Positions 1 through 11,660 of a DNA stretch of 64,000 bases are shown here, one piece after another. The notes below the pieces were generated by a model. That model did not search any database, was not told the origin of the DNA, and was given only the letters and a program-made list of their open reading frames with translations. Position numbers and translations under genes: made by a program. This DNA comes from Limonium bicolor (taxonomy: Eukaryota; Streptophyta; Magnoliopsida; Caryophyllales; Plumbaginaceae), in the NCBI GenBank assembly GCA_023374045.1, contig CM041776.1:348253636-348317635 (forward strand), in the 5' to 3' direction. Each line of letters begins with the position of its first letter. Positions within the stretch are counted from its first letter, which is position 1.

Positions 1-1681
1 CATCCTATTTATAACATCACACCTGACTTTTTCCATGGTTTTCAGCTAGTTTTCAATAGAAAAAAGAAGAAGAAGATGCATGGTCATATATATTTACCTT
101 TTTGGTTGGTTTACCTTTTTTAAAACGAAATTGAAATTAATCACCAGTAGACTAGAATGCAATTGGTAGCGCGCGGGGTTCACGTGTTGCCAAAGATAGA
201 GAGAGAGAGAGAGGGGGCCATGTCCAGTACCATGAGGTTCAGTGCATGTAGAGAGAGAGAGAGAGAGGAGTTTGTTAGCTGTTACTACATACACTATAGT
301 CATATACACTACTACTATTGGGGTGGTGTTTGTTATTTGTATCTTGGGTTGGCTACATCTGTTCTCTCATTTCTAGTTCATCTCTCACACTCTCTCTTTG
401 GCTTTGCATAATTAATAAATACTCTTTCCCTTATAGGAGTGAGGAGTGAGTAGTACATAACAGTAGTATACGCGCGCGAATTTTATGTCAAGTTAGCTCA
501 ATCAACCTCATGCATCCAATCCAGACAAGACTAGACTAGTGACTAGGACCTGATCTCTTCCAACTTCCATTCCCATACCCTTCTGGTTTCATGTTCATAG
601 CTAAAAATATACTAGCTGTTAACATCTCTTGCGAAATTATAAGCTAACAGTGTCGAATATATATGTACAATTAATTTAATAGTCACATTACAGATACTGA
701 AAATGGATATTAGAATCAGAAATAGCCCTACGCAACAGAGAAGAAAGAGAGAGAGAGTCAGCTCCTCATTCATCTTATTCAATCTTTGCAATCAGTATTT
801 ACTGGACCCGCCTGGAAATTCATTCAATAGTTAGTAGTAGTAGTAGTAACTTTTACTGAAAAAACAATGTCGACACTATTATATTAGTAGTAGTAGCATA
901 ATTTTGTCTAGCTATATGTTAGGTTGTGATGATAATTGATAGATTGCCTTTCATGAAAATAGACCATATAGTGTATTATTCTTTCCCTACATTCTTGCAT
1001 TTAATGGAACTCACTCACTCACTCCCCCGACCCAGTCCCAGCCCCAGGTGAGGCAAGGCAACTAATAACTCTTTAATCCTATTCTCCTGTCATTAATGCT
1101 TTACACTTAAATAGCTGACTACTGGTAATGTATATATGCATCATTCCTTCTCCATGCATATCAACAAATTCCAACCAAAAGTATACATATTCCAATTTAA
1201 ATGGTTCATTCATTCTTTTTTTTTTTAAAAAAAAATAATACTCAATGTACATGTGTATAGATATATATGTGTGAATTTCTGGTCCCTAGCTAGCTAGCTA
1301 TCTTTCACTGATTGAATTATGAAATACTACACCAACACAACACCACTATTTCTATTGTTTCAGAGTCTCGTGACTTACTCTGTGTGTGATGATATCTAGC
1401 TACTACGTTGCATGTGTTTTGTTTTATTCCATTATCATATATATATATATCACCACTTCAATTATTGGTTTTTGTACGTACGTCGTCGTAGTAGGCCTCT
1501 GTCTCATCACCATCACCCTGGCCTCTTTTTTCTTTTATTTTTAAAATTTTCTCACCCTTTCTCTTTTAAACAAAATCTTGACCTAGTACTTCAATTTTCC
1601 GATGAAGTCAAAATTTCTGTAGTACAGATCACCAACTGTTTTATCATTTGTGTTGCATATTAATTGGCTCTCCCACTCCAG
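1..1681 (+). other. Probable intron / upstream part of the IDD gene
   Basis: No exon can be supported here. The sequence ends in a clear 3' splice site (pyrimidine-rich tract and CAG at 1679-1681) that feeds the IDD exon in the phase needed to complete a split Arg codon. I therefore infer that this is intron sequence whose upstream exons, encoding the first zinc fingers, lie left of the window. It holds GA, TAG and TA microsatellites and a CACGTG box near 181, with nothing else recognisable. Confidence 0.5.
198..267. repeat. Two GA microsatellite tracts
   Basis: Two runs of GA dinucleotides, near 198-213 and 250-267, are separated by about 35 bases. They are simple repeats with no coding meaning. 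Confidence 0.85.
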
Positions 1682-2638
1682 GCGTGACAGCTTCGTGACT
1701 CACAGAGCATTCTGCGACGTCATTACTCGAGAAGCCTTAAACCATCCCACTACCTTAACAGCTATTGGCGGCAGTGGCGTTACCGGTTCCTTATTCGCAC
1801 CTTCAACTGCTGCTATATCCGCTACTGGCGCCATGGGTTTAGGTTTATCTCAACATCTACATCACCACCACAACAACAACAACTTGCTGCCATCCTCCTC
1901 CCCTTACAAATGCAATCCCTAGATCACCAAAACCCTAATAATAACGATCATCTATTACTTGATGGTAATTCACGCTCTAAATTTGATCATCTACTTCAGT
2001 CTCCCATGGGTTCATTTCATGCTCTTCACCCTACTACCAATATGTATAATCCAAACCAAAATGGTTACGGCGGTACTCTAGATGATCAAATGCACCACCA
2101 CCAGCAACTTGGTCTTCAAATGCATCCATCTTCTATGCAAACCGTGACGGAGGAAGATACAGATTCGGCTGCTGGAGGAAACTGTACTACTACTACTCTT
2201 TTTAGTAATATTGGCAATTTCTTCTCACCCAACAACTGCACTTCCAGTCACTTCCATCATAATCTCATCGGAACTAACGGTAACTTTATTATTCACACAA
2301 ATTGCTTAAATAATTTATTCATTCAATTTCACGCACGATTAACTAATTAAGTTAGCATGTCATAAATGCAGGAAACAACAACGAAAGCGGCTCAAATCTT
2401 TTCTCACAAAGTAACAACATCTTAGGAGGAAGTGGAAACCACCAAATCAATTCATCAGCAGGATTTACTTCACTCTTTGGCACCTCAGGTAACATTCACC
2501 AACAACAACAAACAAATATCACCACCACAGCTCACATGTCTGCTACTGCTCTCCTCCAAAAAGCTGCTCAGATCGGCTCAACTTCTTCCAACAATCACCA
2601 AAATTCATTCCTCATCAAATCATCATCATCAGCTCCTG

Positions 2639-2669
<31 letters not shown>

Positions 2670-3033
2670 AGGAAGTACAACCACCAACAAATTACCTCCT
2701 CATAATTCCATTCTTCCATCAACCTATATGTTCGACGAAACGGATCCCAGTACTACCAACAACATACAAGAGTTCATCAACACTCTTAACGGTGGTAGTA
2801 ATAGTAGTAGTGCAACTTCCTCTATCAGATTTGGGATGGGTATGAGTGGATCTGATAGACTTACCAGAGATTTTCTTGGAGTAGGTGAGCAACAACATCA
2901 AGGGATTGATTTCATCATGTCTAGAGGAACTGCGGCCGGATTGCACAATACTCCTACTACTACCGACACAAATAACGTTAATAATGCTGTGGGTCATCAC
3001 AATTTCGGTGCTGCTGCTGGTGATCATCACTGA
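1682..3033 (+). CDS. INDETERMINATE-DOMAIN (IDD) C2H2 zinc-finger transcription factor, 3' exons, frame-disrupted
   Basis: IDD proteins are plant nuclear transcription factors with four N-terminal zinc fingers. Seen here: the end of the last finger (RDSFVTHRAFCD) opening the exon at 1682, a long His/Asn/Gln/Ser-rich tail, the family motif MSATALLQKAAQ (from 2536) and the motif TRDFLG near the C terminus. A short intron at 2280-2371 (GT-AG, phase 1) joins two exons in frame; the stop is at 3031-3033. The frame of the first exon (AIGGSG, GLGLSQ) does not continue: it meets a stop at 1920-1922, while the tail runs on in another frame, readable from well before 1910. A one-base loss between about 1840 and 1910 explains this; no intron fits there. 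The first fingers are off-window. The subgroup (JACKDAW, MAGPIE or NUTCRACKER-like) cannot be assigned. Confidence 0.85.
2641..2670 (+). repeat. GCT/GCA trinucleotide tract coding for 10 alanines
   Basis: Nine GCT codons followed by GCA lie in the reading frame of the IDD tail, giving an uninterrupted poly-Ala run. Low purity loss suggests a length-variable coding microsatellite. Confidence 0.9.
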
Positions 3034-5212
3034 TTCATAATGGTCAAATGAAATTAGAGATCCATTTAGCTACCAGCGAGTACTTACTTACTTACTAGCT
3101 AGGGTAAAAAAAAAAAAAAAAAGTGCTAGCTAGCTAGCTAGTATCAAACAGATCAATCAGCCTTTGCGATCGATCGAGTAGTAGTACTGGAGATAATACA
3201 AATCAATCAATATGCATGCATGTATCTAGCTACAACACAGAGGTACAACTACAAGGCTGATTACTTTAAGTTTTGTTTAGTTATAATTTGCATTATGAAT
3301 TTGGAGGGAACAGGGAAAAAAAAAAGGGTAACGTTTAAGTTAGTTTCAAATGTTTTTGTTTTTTTTTGGACTTTTTCTCTTGGCATAACTTTCTCATTTC
3401 TCTATATATATTTCTCAATCTGTCAATATATATATGAGAGTTGGTAGGGCTCCTCTCCTGTGGATTTTTTTAAAAAAAAGTTTTATTTTTCTTTCAAATC
3501 TCTCTCATTGCTGCTAGCTATTCTTCTGCTTGTCGTTTTTTGCTTGGTACTACTCCGGCTCCCTTCACATATTCATCAACTACGTACGTACTGTTTTATT
3601 GTCTATCATATATCTGCGCTGTTACATGCATGTATACATGTCATGTTATATGTAAATGAATAATGTATATGCGGCAGAGAGTCAGTCCCCCCCCTTGCCC
3701 TCGCCCTGTCTTTCAATTATTTGTTTATAAGTTCAGGGGTATGTTTTTTAATTGATCAAAGTCTCATCTCAATATCTCATCTCATGTGTGGCCTGGCGTT
3801 TAGTTGTCGGAATTTAGCATGGAGACATATGCTTATAGCAACTTCTTGTTTATCATCTCCCTTACCCTAATAATATGATTTTTTTTTTTTTTGAGGTCTA
3901 ATAATATGATTTGGTTTTGGCGGGTTTCTCTTTGGATTCCCGTCATGTCATTCTGTGATGTATTGTCAATATCTCTCTGTCTCTCTCTGTATTATGTAAG
4001 TCAAATAATTTATGTGTATATAATTAAACTACTAGCTATATAAGCCTATCAGAAAGGCACGGGGATATAATATATATATGACCGGCTCATCATAAACTAA
4101 TGTGTTGGAGACATGTCAGTAGAAATTCAGGGGAGAAATTATTACTATAAAATCAGCTTAATTGATAACATATACTATATGTTTATAATGTATGACTCCT
4201 AGCGTTATATATCATCGATCCCGATTCATATATATATATATAACTCGTCTCGTCTTATGCGTATGTAAGCTTTTGCCCAATAGAATCTTGAGGATCCCTT
4301 GCATGCAACAGAATATCTATCCAGATCGGAATCACGGTATATAAGAAAAATAATTAATTGTATATATAGAATTAAATATATATGACCAATCACCAATGAC
4401 ATCTTCTATCTTCCATAACTTTTGAAACAACAACGTACGTAAATTCTAACCTTTGTTCTGGAAGTCCCGTAATCATTACGAAACTCATTGTTTGCGTTCA
4501 AACCTTAGTTGTTTGGAAGGACCATACTTTGACATGTTTTTACTAATTGTATATCCTTTCTTTATATTACATTTTGTTGCAGGGTAGTTGAACAAAAAAA
4601 GTGGTACCGTATTAATTTTGTATCTCTAAAGAAGTTTTAGAACTCATCTAGGCTCTTGTCTATGCATTAACACAATAGACGATTCTACCAACTTTTTTGA
4701 TTGTACATTTTACTTCAACTTTAAGTTTCGAAAATCTTGAGATTTTGTTTCATAAAATAGAAGCACACATACCGCAATAATTCATCTATGATGATCACCA
4801 TCTTATCAATGGAAGATTGCTTGAACTTGCTCAACTAATCTAAGGTGTTGTTTGAACTTTCCCTCAAAAAGCTTTAAATTCGACATTTATGGCTAAGCTT
4901 GGTATGGATAGGGTTGGTTAACCAATGATCGATGGTTTTTCATGTGTACTTTGGTTGAGATTTTGAGAATTCTAAGGGAACCTATTTGTGAGCTACACCG
5001 GTAATTAAAAGAATAACACATGTCACAGTTTTATAATAAAGTTTTAAAATCTTTCAAAAGATGTTATAGAACAGGGTTGAAGTGAACCAATTCCAATGGA
5101 TTCTTTTGCTTTAAAGTTGAACTCTTTGTATGGAAGTCGAGGAGTATTTCCATACCGATGATAAGTGATAACTAGCATATACAGTGTTGAACTTTACTTG
5201 AGACTGAGGAAA
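3034..5212. other. Intergenic region without recognisable gene
   Basis: The first few hundred bases are presumably the 3' UTR and downstream region of the IDD gene. The rest has A16, CTAG and TA microsatellites and short ORFs of low complexity. I see no domain, splice pattern or transposon terminus. Confidence 0.6.
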
Positions 5213-5316
5213 CCTTTGCATCAATTTCTTTTTTTTTTGAATCGGGTCTCCTGGGTGAAAGCCAGATATCCTAACCGCTGGACGACAACGGAATTGATCC
5301 TTTGCATCAATTTCTT
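5213..5316 (-). mobile_element. Retroposed, 3'-truncated tRNA-Glu with 18-bp target duplication
   Basis: The 18-base sequence CCTTTGCATCAATTTCTT occurs at 5213-5230 and again at 5299-5316. Between them, on the minus strand, are six leader bases and then a tRNA-Glu body (5' end TCCGTTGTCGTCCAGCGG, anticodon stem-loop around TTTCAC). The body breaks off in the T arm and continues as an A-rich tail (T8 on the plus strand at 5231-5238). Target duplication plus A tail is the signature of LINE-machinery retroposition. The leader suggests that an unprocessed precursor was copied. Confidence 0.85.
5239..5292 (-). pseudogene. Truncated tRNA-Glu(TTC) pseudogene
   Basis: On the minus strand this reads as the acceptor 5' half, D arm, anticodon arm (CTTTCAC) and variable loop of plant tRNA-Glu. 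The T arm is cut short at GATTC and the 3' acceptor half is absent, so it cannot fold as a functional tRNA. Confidence 0.8.
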
Positions 5317-6412
5317 CATCATTATAACTATCTTAAAGTTGCTAACATGACCAAACTATTCCAAACTACGGGAAAAATACGTCAAGTCATTCCAAGTTGC
5401 ATATAAGAGTTTTCAGGTTCTTTCAACGAAAACTCCAAGCCGTCAAAAGTTATAACTGAAACTCATAAAACTTAAGCTCATACACAGTGTCAACTTTCTC
5501 TCTCACTTTAACTGAGAGGGCCTAGCGAGTTATCTCCATCCTACATGTTTATGGCTTTTATTCCAATGTCAATATCTCATCAATGCTTTCGATTCTTTAT
5601 CACTGGGATTTGTAATGGATTTCAATTTGTCATTTTCCCAAAAATCCCTTCTTCTTATCTCCTTCCCACATACGACTCTCTACATTTACTCTCCCCTGTT
5701 GGCTGGATTATTCATCAATTAATGGCGCCCTAGGTTAACCGTTTGGGTTTTGTGGAGATTAGATCCTTGGTTGGGGATAATGATTTCAGTTTTCCTATTA
5801 CTTGGACAGGACTTAAGGATTTCAACATGGATCTGATAAGGAGAAGCCTAAAGCCTACTGAGGGAGGGTTCAGGAACATATATGAGGCTCAAAAGTTTGT
5901 TATGGTCGGTGAATCCTAGTGTTTTGAACATGCAATTTTTCAGACTACTTTTGGTATGGAGTCGCGTAAGTGCATGTTCAAGGCCGGAGTTATAGTTATG
6001 TCAATCAGGTCAATCACTGGGATTGCACAACAATTCATTATCTCCCTTGTATTCGATGAGGATGAAACTATAGTTTTCTGTCTAGTGAGGCGCAGGAGGA
6101 AAGGTGTGGTCCAACTTGCGACATGGTTAGCTCCTACTTCAGCAACTCTAGCCGATTGGATGGCGCAAGAGTGTGATGTGGCTAAAATGGCTAAAAGGGC
6201 ATTGACTTGGGGCAGCGGAAGGATGTGAGCAAACTCGGCTGGATTGTTGGAGGAAGCAGGAAACACGGTGAACTCAAATATGGAAGGAACAAGTGGACAA
6301 ATCCTTTTGAGCTGGATGGACGGTAGCGGAAGTCCTAGTTGGAGTGGTTTTACTATATTGGTCGTGGCCATCTGGGACTATACACTCTAGGTTGAAAGGG
6401 CTAAGGCAGGAG
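5317..6412. other. Unclassified coding-like remnants
   Basis: Several open stretches have protein-like composition, for example 5730-5919 (+) reading WTGLKDFNMDL and 5956-6228 (+) reading ATLADWMAQECD. No known family is recognised. The last part (6240-6412) continues beyond the Copia element at 11661, so the element inserted into an older, unidentified sequence. Confidence 0.3.
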
Positions 6413-6681
6413 TATTAGAGATATAATATATCTTATGGTATTATCTGTATTATACAAGTGTATATTGTTACAGATAGTATAGTTAGACATAGTGTGCGGG
6501 TGTGCGGGGATGTATATAATCTCTTATTCTCATTTTCTCATTCTTTCTCGACACACTGTACACATCACAGAAGACATCCCTCTCTTCTCTCGGGTTGTCT
6601 TCTCCTCTTCTATCAGATTCAATACAAAGTTCTTTCTCGTTCTTCTCTTCTTTGTCGCCCCATGTCTTGATCAATTTGACA
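6413..6681 (+). repeat. 5' LTR of Copia element 1
   Basis: Starts TATTAGAG and ends TTTGACA just before the primer-binding site. The usual TG start is TA in both copies. The 3' copy lies at 11392-11660. Confidence 0.92.
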
Positions 6682-6693
6682 TGGTATCAGAGC
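6682..6693 (+). other. Primer-binding site (initiator tRNA-Met)
   Basis: TGGTATCAGAGC is complementary to the 3' end of plant initiator tRNA-Met, the usual Copia primer. It directly follows the 5' LTR. Confidence 0.93.
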
Positions 6694-6722
6694 TAGCAAA
6701 TTGAAGAGCTTTTTCCGCAGAC

Positions 6723-7763
6723 ATGGCAGACGAGTCGACGTTGAACAACCATGGAATTGAGAACGATGACGACGGAGAAAAATCAGAAACGGAAGCGGAA
6801 GTTCAAGAAAAATCGCCTCCGACACTTCAAGATCTTAACGATCCTCTTTACCTCCACCCATCGGACCAGACAAGCCACAGTTTTGGGATAAAATTCAAAG
6901 GCAATCCCGGTTTTGACTAGTGGAAGAAGGCGGCCACCATTGCCCTAAGAGCCAAGAACAAGTACGGCTTCGTCAATGGACAAATCTCTGAGCCAGAAAG
7001 ATCGTCTGAAAGGTACCCTATGTGGGAGCGCAACAACAACATGGTGATGTCCTGGATTTTAAATTCCTTGGACAAGTAGATAAGTGAAAGCATTGTGTAT
7101 TGCGATACGGCGCACCAGATGTGGGTAGACTTGTGCAAGCGCTACGAATTAGTGAATGGACCAGAGATTTATGCTATTCAGAAGCAAATTGGCCAGATCC
7201 GACAACAGGGAGACTCGATTACCACCTACTACACAAAGCTAAAGCGTCTTTGGGACCGATTGGGTGCAAGCAGGAAAACCCTAAAATGTTCTTGCGGAGC
7301 CGGAAAAGAACTTAAAGCTCGCGAGGAGCAGGATAAATTGATGAAGTTTTTAGATGGTCTCAACGAAGAGTTCAAGCAACCTAAACGGTCTATACTTCTC
7401 ATGAACCCGTTGCCCGATCTCGAACAAGCCTACAGTATCTTGGCACAAGACGAGACCGGAATAAATATGGGGGATATAGAAGAGCACACCTCTGACAACT
7501 CTCTTACACTCGCACAGAAACCCAACATTGGAATCATCAAGAAGACAACTGGGAAGAAATACAACCTGAAGAACTCGGATGGAGCCAGTTCTTCCGGAAA
7601 GAAAGTGTCACAAAAATGCACAAACTGTGCAAAACTCGGTCACACTCGTTCAGAGTGCTGGTGGATCGTGGGCTTCCCTGAAGATGGAAACCAGAATCGG
7701 TCTCAACAGCGAGTAGCAGGTTCTGTTCTTGAACAAGACAACAGAAAGAAAAGCCTAATTTGA
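6723..7763 (+). pseudogene. Copia 1 gag with internal stops
   Basis: Starts at the ATG at 6723 (MADESTLNN). Gag of this type packages the element RNA. The frame is cut by TAG at 6918-6920 and TAG at 7078-7080, then runs open to a stop at 7761-7763. Visible parts are the conserved gag core around MWVDLCKRYELV and LKRLWDRLG, and a CCHC zinc knuckle CTNCAKLGHTRSEC at about 7617-7658. A short continuation after the stop leads to the protease region. Confidence 0.88.
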
Positions 7764-7945
7764 GATAATTCCTCCCCAGTCGCCGGTTTTACATCTGAGC
7801 AAGTAGAGAACCTGATGAGATATCTACAACAGAAGACTCCCACCAACAACGAAGAATCAGTGAGCAATTTTGGAAGTTTTTCCGGTACCCTTCTTGAATC
7901 TCAATATCATAGTAGGGTAATACTAATAATGTTCTTACTGATAAA

Positions 7946-9804
7946 ATGAATTCTTTTTGGATTATGGACTCTGGAGCTTCTGATCATGTTTCTGGCAACA
8001 AAAGCATGTTTGAAAACTTAGAACACATTAATGTGAAAAAAAATCTAACACTTCCTGATGGTAATATGTGTCCTGTTCATAACAGTGGTAGTGTCAAGAT
8101 GTGCAAGAATTTTAAACTGGAAAGAGTGCTATATGTGCCCAGTTTTATGTTCAATTTAATATCTGTGGAGAAATTTGCAAAGCAGCTAGATATGGTTGTT
8201 ATCTTCTCAGATAAATATTGTTTTCTGCAGGATTCTAAAACCAAAAAGAAAGGCGTGATTGGATATCAACAGTATGGTGTTTACTTCTTAGATACAGTAG
8301 GATTGCAGAAATTCTTGTTTGAATCAGAAGTTTTTCCCTCTGTTGTTTCTTTTTCTAAGGATAGAGTTGATATTTCTGATAAAGATATGTCTCTGTGGCA
8401 TATTAGATTAGGGCACATACCTCCTAGAAAACTCCTTAGGATGAACATTTATGAGAATTTTCTTCTTAGAAAAACACAAGTTTTACCATGTATTGTATGT
8501 TTCAAATCTAAAGCCAAAAGGCTTAGTTTTGGGAATTCTAAAATAAAAAGCAGTGCTCCTTTTCAATTACTTCATGTTGATGTGTGTGGCCCATGAGAAA
8601 ACAAACTTTGAATGGGGATCGATATTTTCTGACAATAGTGGATGACTTTACAAGGGGAACTTGGGTCAAACTCATTAAAAATAAGTCAGAATCTTTAGAT
8701 CTGATAAAAGATTTCATACAATTAGTTGAAACTCAATTTGAACAGAAGGTAAAAGTCCTAAGATCTGATAACGCTAGAGAACTTGGCAGTTCCCTTGAAG
8801 GGGTGGATTATTTTAGGAAAAAGGGAATTGTCCATCAGAAAACCTGCCCTCATACACCCCAACAAAATGGGGTGGTTAAGAGGAAACAGGGACATCTGAT
8901 GGACATCACTAGAGCTCTTATGTTCCAATCTGGGCTCAAACCAAAATTCTGGGGTTTCGCTTTAAATCACGCGGCCTTCATTATAAACAGAATCCCTTTA
9001 AAATCTATAGGACATCATACTCCCTTGGAAAAACTCTATGACTCTGTTCCTGACTATGATTCCATTAGAACCTTTGGATGTCTCTGTTTTGTTACGAATA
9101 TCCTTCCTAGTAGAGGGAAACTAGATCCTAGATCCTCAGCTTGTGCTTATCTAGGAAACAGTAAGAACACCAAAGGCTTCTTTGTCCTGAACATAGAAAC
9201 AAATGAAATCAAAACCAGTAGAGATGTCATATTCTTTGAACACATATTCCCTCTGCAAGACAAAGAGTGGCAAGAGGTTTGGCATGATAGAAACCTTCAA
9301 GAAAAAACAGATGATACCACTGACTCTCTCCCTAACAATTCAAACATATTCTATGAACCCATTTTAGAACACCAACCACCAGAGAAAAACCAAAGCCAAT
9401 CCAGACTAATAGACTCATCTCCTACTACAAGCAGTGAAAAAGACAACAACCCCTCCATTCATGATGAGTATCAGCAAGAAAATATCTCCCCTCTAGAAGA
9501 AAATCATGATTTTCATCAAACTGCTGAGCAAAACACAGAAAACACACATACTCCTAGGACAGAAGAAAACACCCAACTTAGGAGATCCAACAGAGTTCAT
9601 AAACCACCTTTAAAACTTCAAGACTACATCTGTACTATCAGAAATCAAAATGAAGACATTTTTTCAGAAATTCTCACTCAAAGGCTCCATGACAGATCCT
9701 CACATCTTCTATCTCAAAACTCCCTTCTTGTCAACAACCTGACCAATATTATGCCCAAAAACATCATCCCCTCCTTCCCTCTCTCTGCAGTAGAAAAATC
9801 CTAG
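7946..9804 (+). pseudogene. Copia 1 protease, GAG-pre-integrase and integrase
   Basis: The protease active site reads MDSGASDH near the start. A zinc-binding pre-integrase segment follows (WHIRLGH, then CIVC). The frame ends at a TGA at 8594-8596, and integrase continues one frame over from 8584 (VDDFTRGTW, then SDNARE), so one base has been lost at the junction. The third acidic residue of the D-D-E centre, normally in HTPQQNGVVERKH, is Lys here (NGVVKRKQ), which should abolish strand transfer. The region ends with a hydrophilic linker and a TAG at 9802-9804. Confidence 0.88.
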
Positions 9805-11314
9805 ATGGAGCCCATTCTATTAAAGAACCCACCAGCTTTGAAGAAGCCAGTAGAGATCCTAGGTGGACAGAAGCGATGAATCTAGAATTCCAAGCCTTGA
9901 AAGATAACAAAACTTGGTCCATTGTCAATCTCCCTCCTGGAAAGAAGCCCATTACATGTAATTGGGTTTACAAAACTAAAATGAAAGCTGATGGCACTTT
10001 GGAAAGATTCAAAGCTCGACTGGTTGTTAGAGGCTTCACACAGAGATATGGTTTCGATTATGAGGAAACCTTTTCTCCTGTTGTGAAGCTTACAACAGTC
10101 AGAGCATTGATTATAAGTGCCATAAAAAGAGGATGGACCATAGATCAATTAGATGTAAATAACGCCTTCCTTCATGGAGATTTGAAGGAAGACGTTTACA
10201 TGAAAATTCCTCAAGGTTTATCTGTTTCTGGTGAAAACAAAGTTTACAAATTGCACAAGTCTTTGTACGGCCTCAAACAGGCCTCAGGCAGTGGTATGAC
10301 AAACTCAGTACTTTTCTCAAAGACCTAGGATACCAACAATCAAAAAACGATTACTCTCTCTTCACAAAGAAAATAAACAGACAGTACACCTTCATCGGTG
10401 TATATGTAGATGACATTGTATTAACAGGAAACTGTAATACTGAAATAGAAAATCTGAAACTCAAGCTCCATCAAAAATTCAAAATCAAAGACCTGGGAAG
10501 ACTTTCTTATTTTCTTGGCATGGAATTTACTGAATCTGCTGACAATCTTTACATGACTCAGTATAAGTACGCTAGACAGATTCTTTCAGAATACAACATG
10601 GAAGATTGTAGACCTATAGTCTCACCACTTCAGCTCAATCAGAAATTGGACCAGGATGCAGGAGAATATCTAGAAGATCTAACAGTCTACAGAAGCTTGA
10701 TAGGGAAGTTAATCTTTCTCACTAATACTCGACCTGATTTGTGTTTTAGTGTGCAGTTTTTAAGTCAATTTTGCCAACACCCTACTACAGAACACTTGAA
10801 AGCCGCTTATCATGTTTTATCCTACATCAGAGGAACACTAGGATTTGGCCTCTGTTTTAACAAGAATAATAATCTTGATTTACTTGCATTTTGTGATTCT
10901 GATTGGGCCTCATGCCCTATGACAAGGAAATCTATTTCAGGTTACTTCATTCTCTTGGGCGGTTCCCCCCTCAGCTAGAAAACAAAGAAACAGGTTTCAG
11001 TAGTACTCTCCTCAGCTAAAGCCAAGTACAGAGCCATGAGACAAGTCACAGCAGAGCTCAGCTGGCTTACTCGTCTTCTGAACGAACTGGAAGTCAACAA
11101 CATCAATCCTATACCACTAAAGTACGACAACATGGCAGCCATCCACATTGCGAAGAATCCAGTCTCACATGAACGGACCAAACATGTTGAGCTGGACTGC
11201 CATTTTGTTCGAGATCAGATACAAAAGGGATTGGTACAAGTCCAGTACATTCAAAGTTCGAGACAGCTAGCTGATGTTCTAACGAAGCCACTGACTGGGA
11301 AGGCATACAGATAA
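9805..11314 (+). pseudogene. Copia 1 reverse transcriptase and RNase H
   Basis: Blocks in order are KARLVVRGFTQRYG and QLDVNNAFLHGDL (to a frameshift near 10310), the catalytic YVDDIVLTG near 10400, SPLQLN and YRSLIGKLIF. RNase H begins at FCDSDWASCP, is cut by a TAG at 10976-10978, and resumes to LADVLTKPL, ending at 11314. The catalytic YVDD is intact, but the frameshift and stop prevent a full product. Confidence 0.9.
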
Positions 11315-11391
11315 GTTCTTCTAAAGTTAGGCATGTCCTCAGCAGGCAACAAGACTCAACTTCATAACCACAGTCGGTCTTGAGGGGGGGG

Positions 11392-11660
11392 TATTAGAGA
11401 TATAATATATCTTATGGTATTATCTGTATTATACAAGTGTATATTGTTACAGATAGTATAGTTAGACATAGTGTGCAGGTGTGCGGGGATGTATATAATC
11501 TCTTATTCTCATTTTCTCATTCTTTCTTGACACACTGTACACATCACAGAAGACATCCCTCTCTCCTCTCGGGTTGTCTTCTCCTCTTCTATCAGATTCA
11601 ATACAAAGTTCTTTCTCGTTCTTCTCTTCTTTGTCGCCCCATGTCTTGCTCAATTTGAAA
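11392..11660 (+). repeat. 3' LTR of Copia element 1
   Basis: Same length as the 5' LTR, with five base differences by eye, preceded by a purine-rich tract at 11382-11391. Confidence 0.92.

Larger units (their letters stand above)
6413..11660 (+). mobile_element. Copia LTR retrotransposon 1 (complete structure, defective coding)
   Basis: Two 269-bp LTRs differ at five positions by my count (about 2%). The flanks share AGGAG directly outside, read as a 4-5 bp target duplication (6408-6412 and about 11660-11664). A primer-binding site for initiator tRNA-Met (TGGTATCAGAGC, 6682-6693) and a polypurine tract (GAGGGGGGG, 11382-11391) are in place. The order gag, protease, integrase, reverse transcriptase, RNase H marks it as Ty1/copia. 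Coding is broken by several stops and frameshifts, so it could move only with proteins supplied by another copy. Confidence 0.95.

Noticed and set aside
157..411. ORF on + strand over the GA tracts
   Set aside because: Low-complexity translation of microsatellites in a probable intron; no domain or codon signal.
2432..2845. Second long ORF overlapping the IDD tail
   Set aside because: Leu/Ser-rich out-of-frame shadow of the IDD exon; the conserved motifs lie in the other frame.
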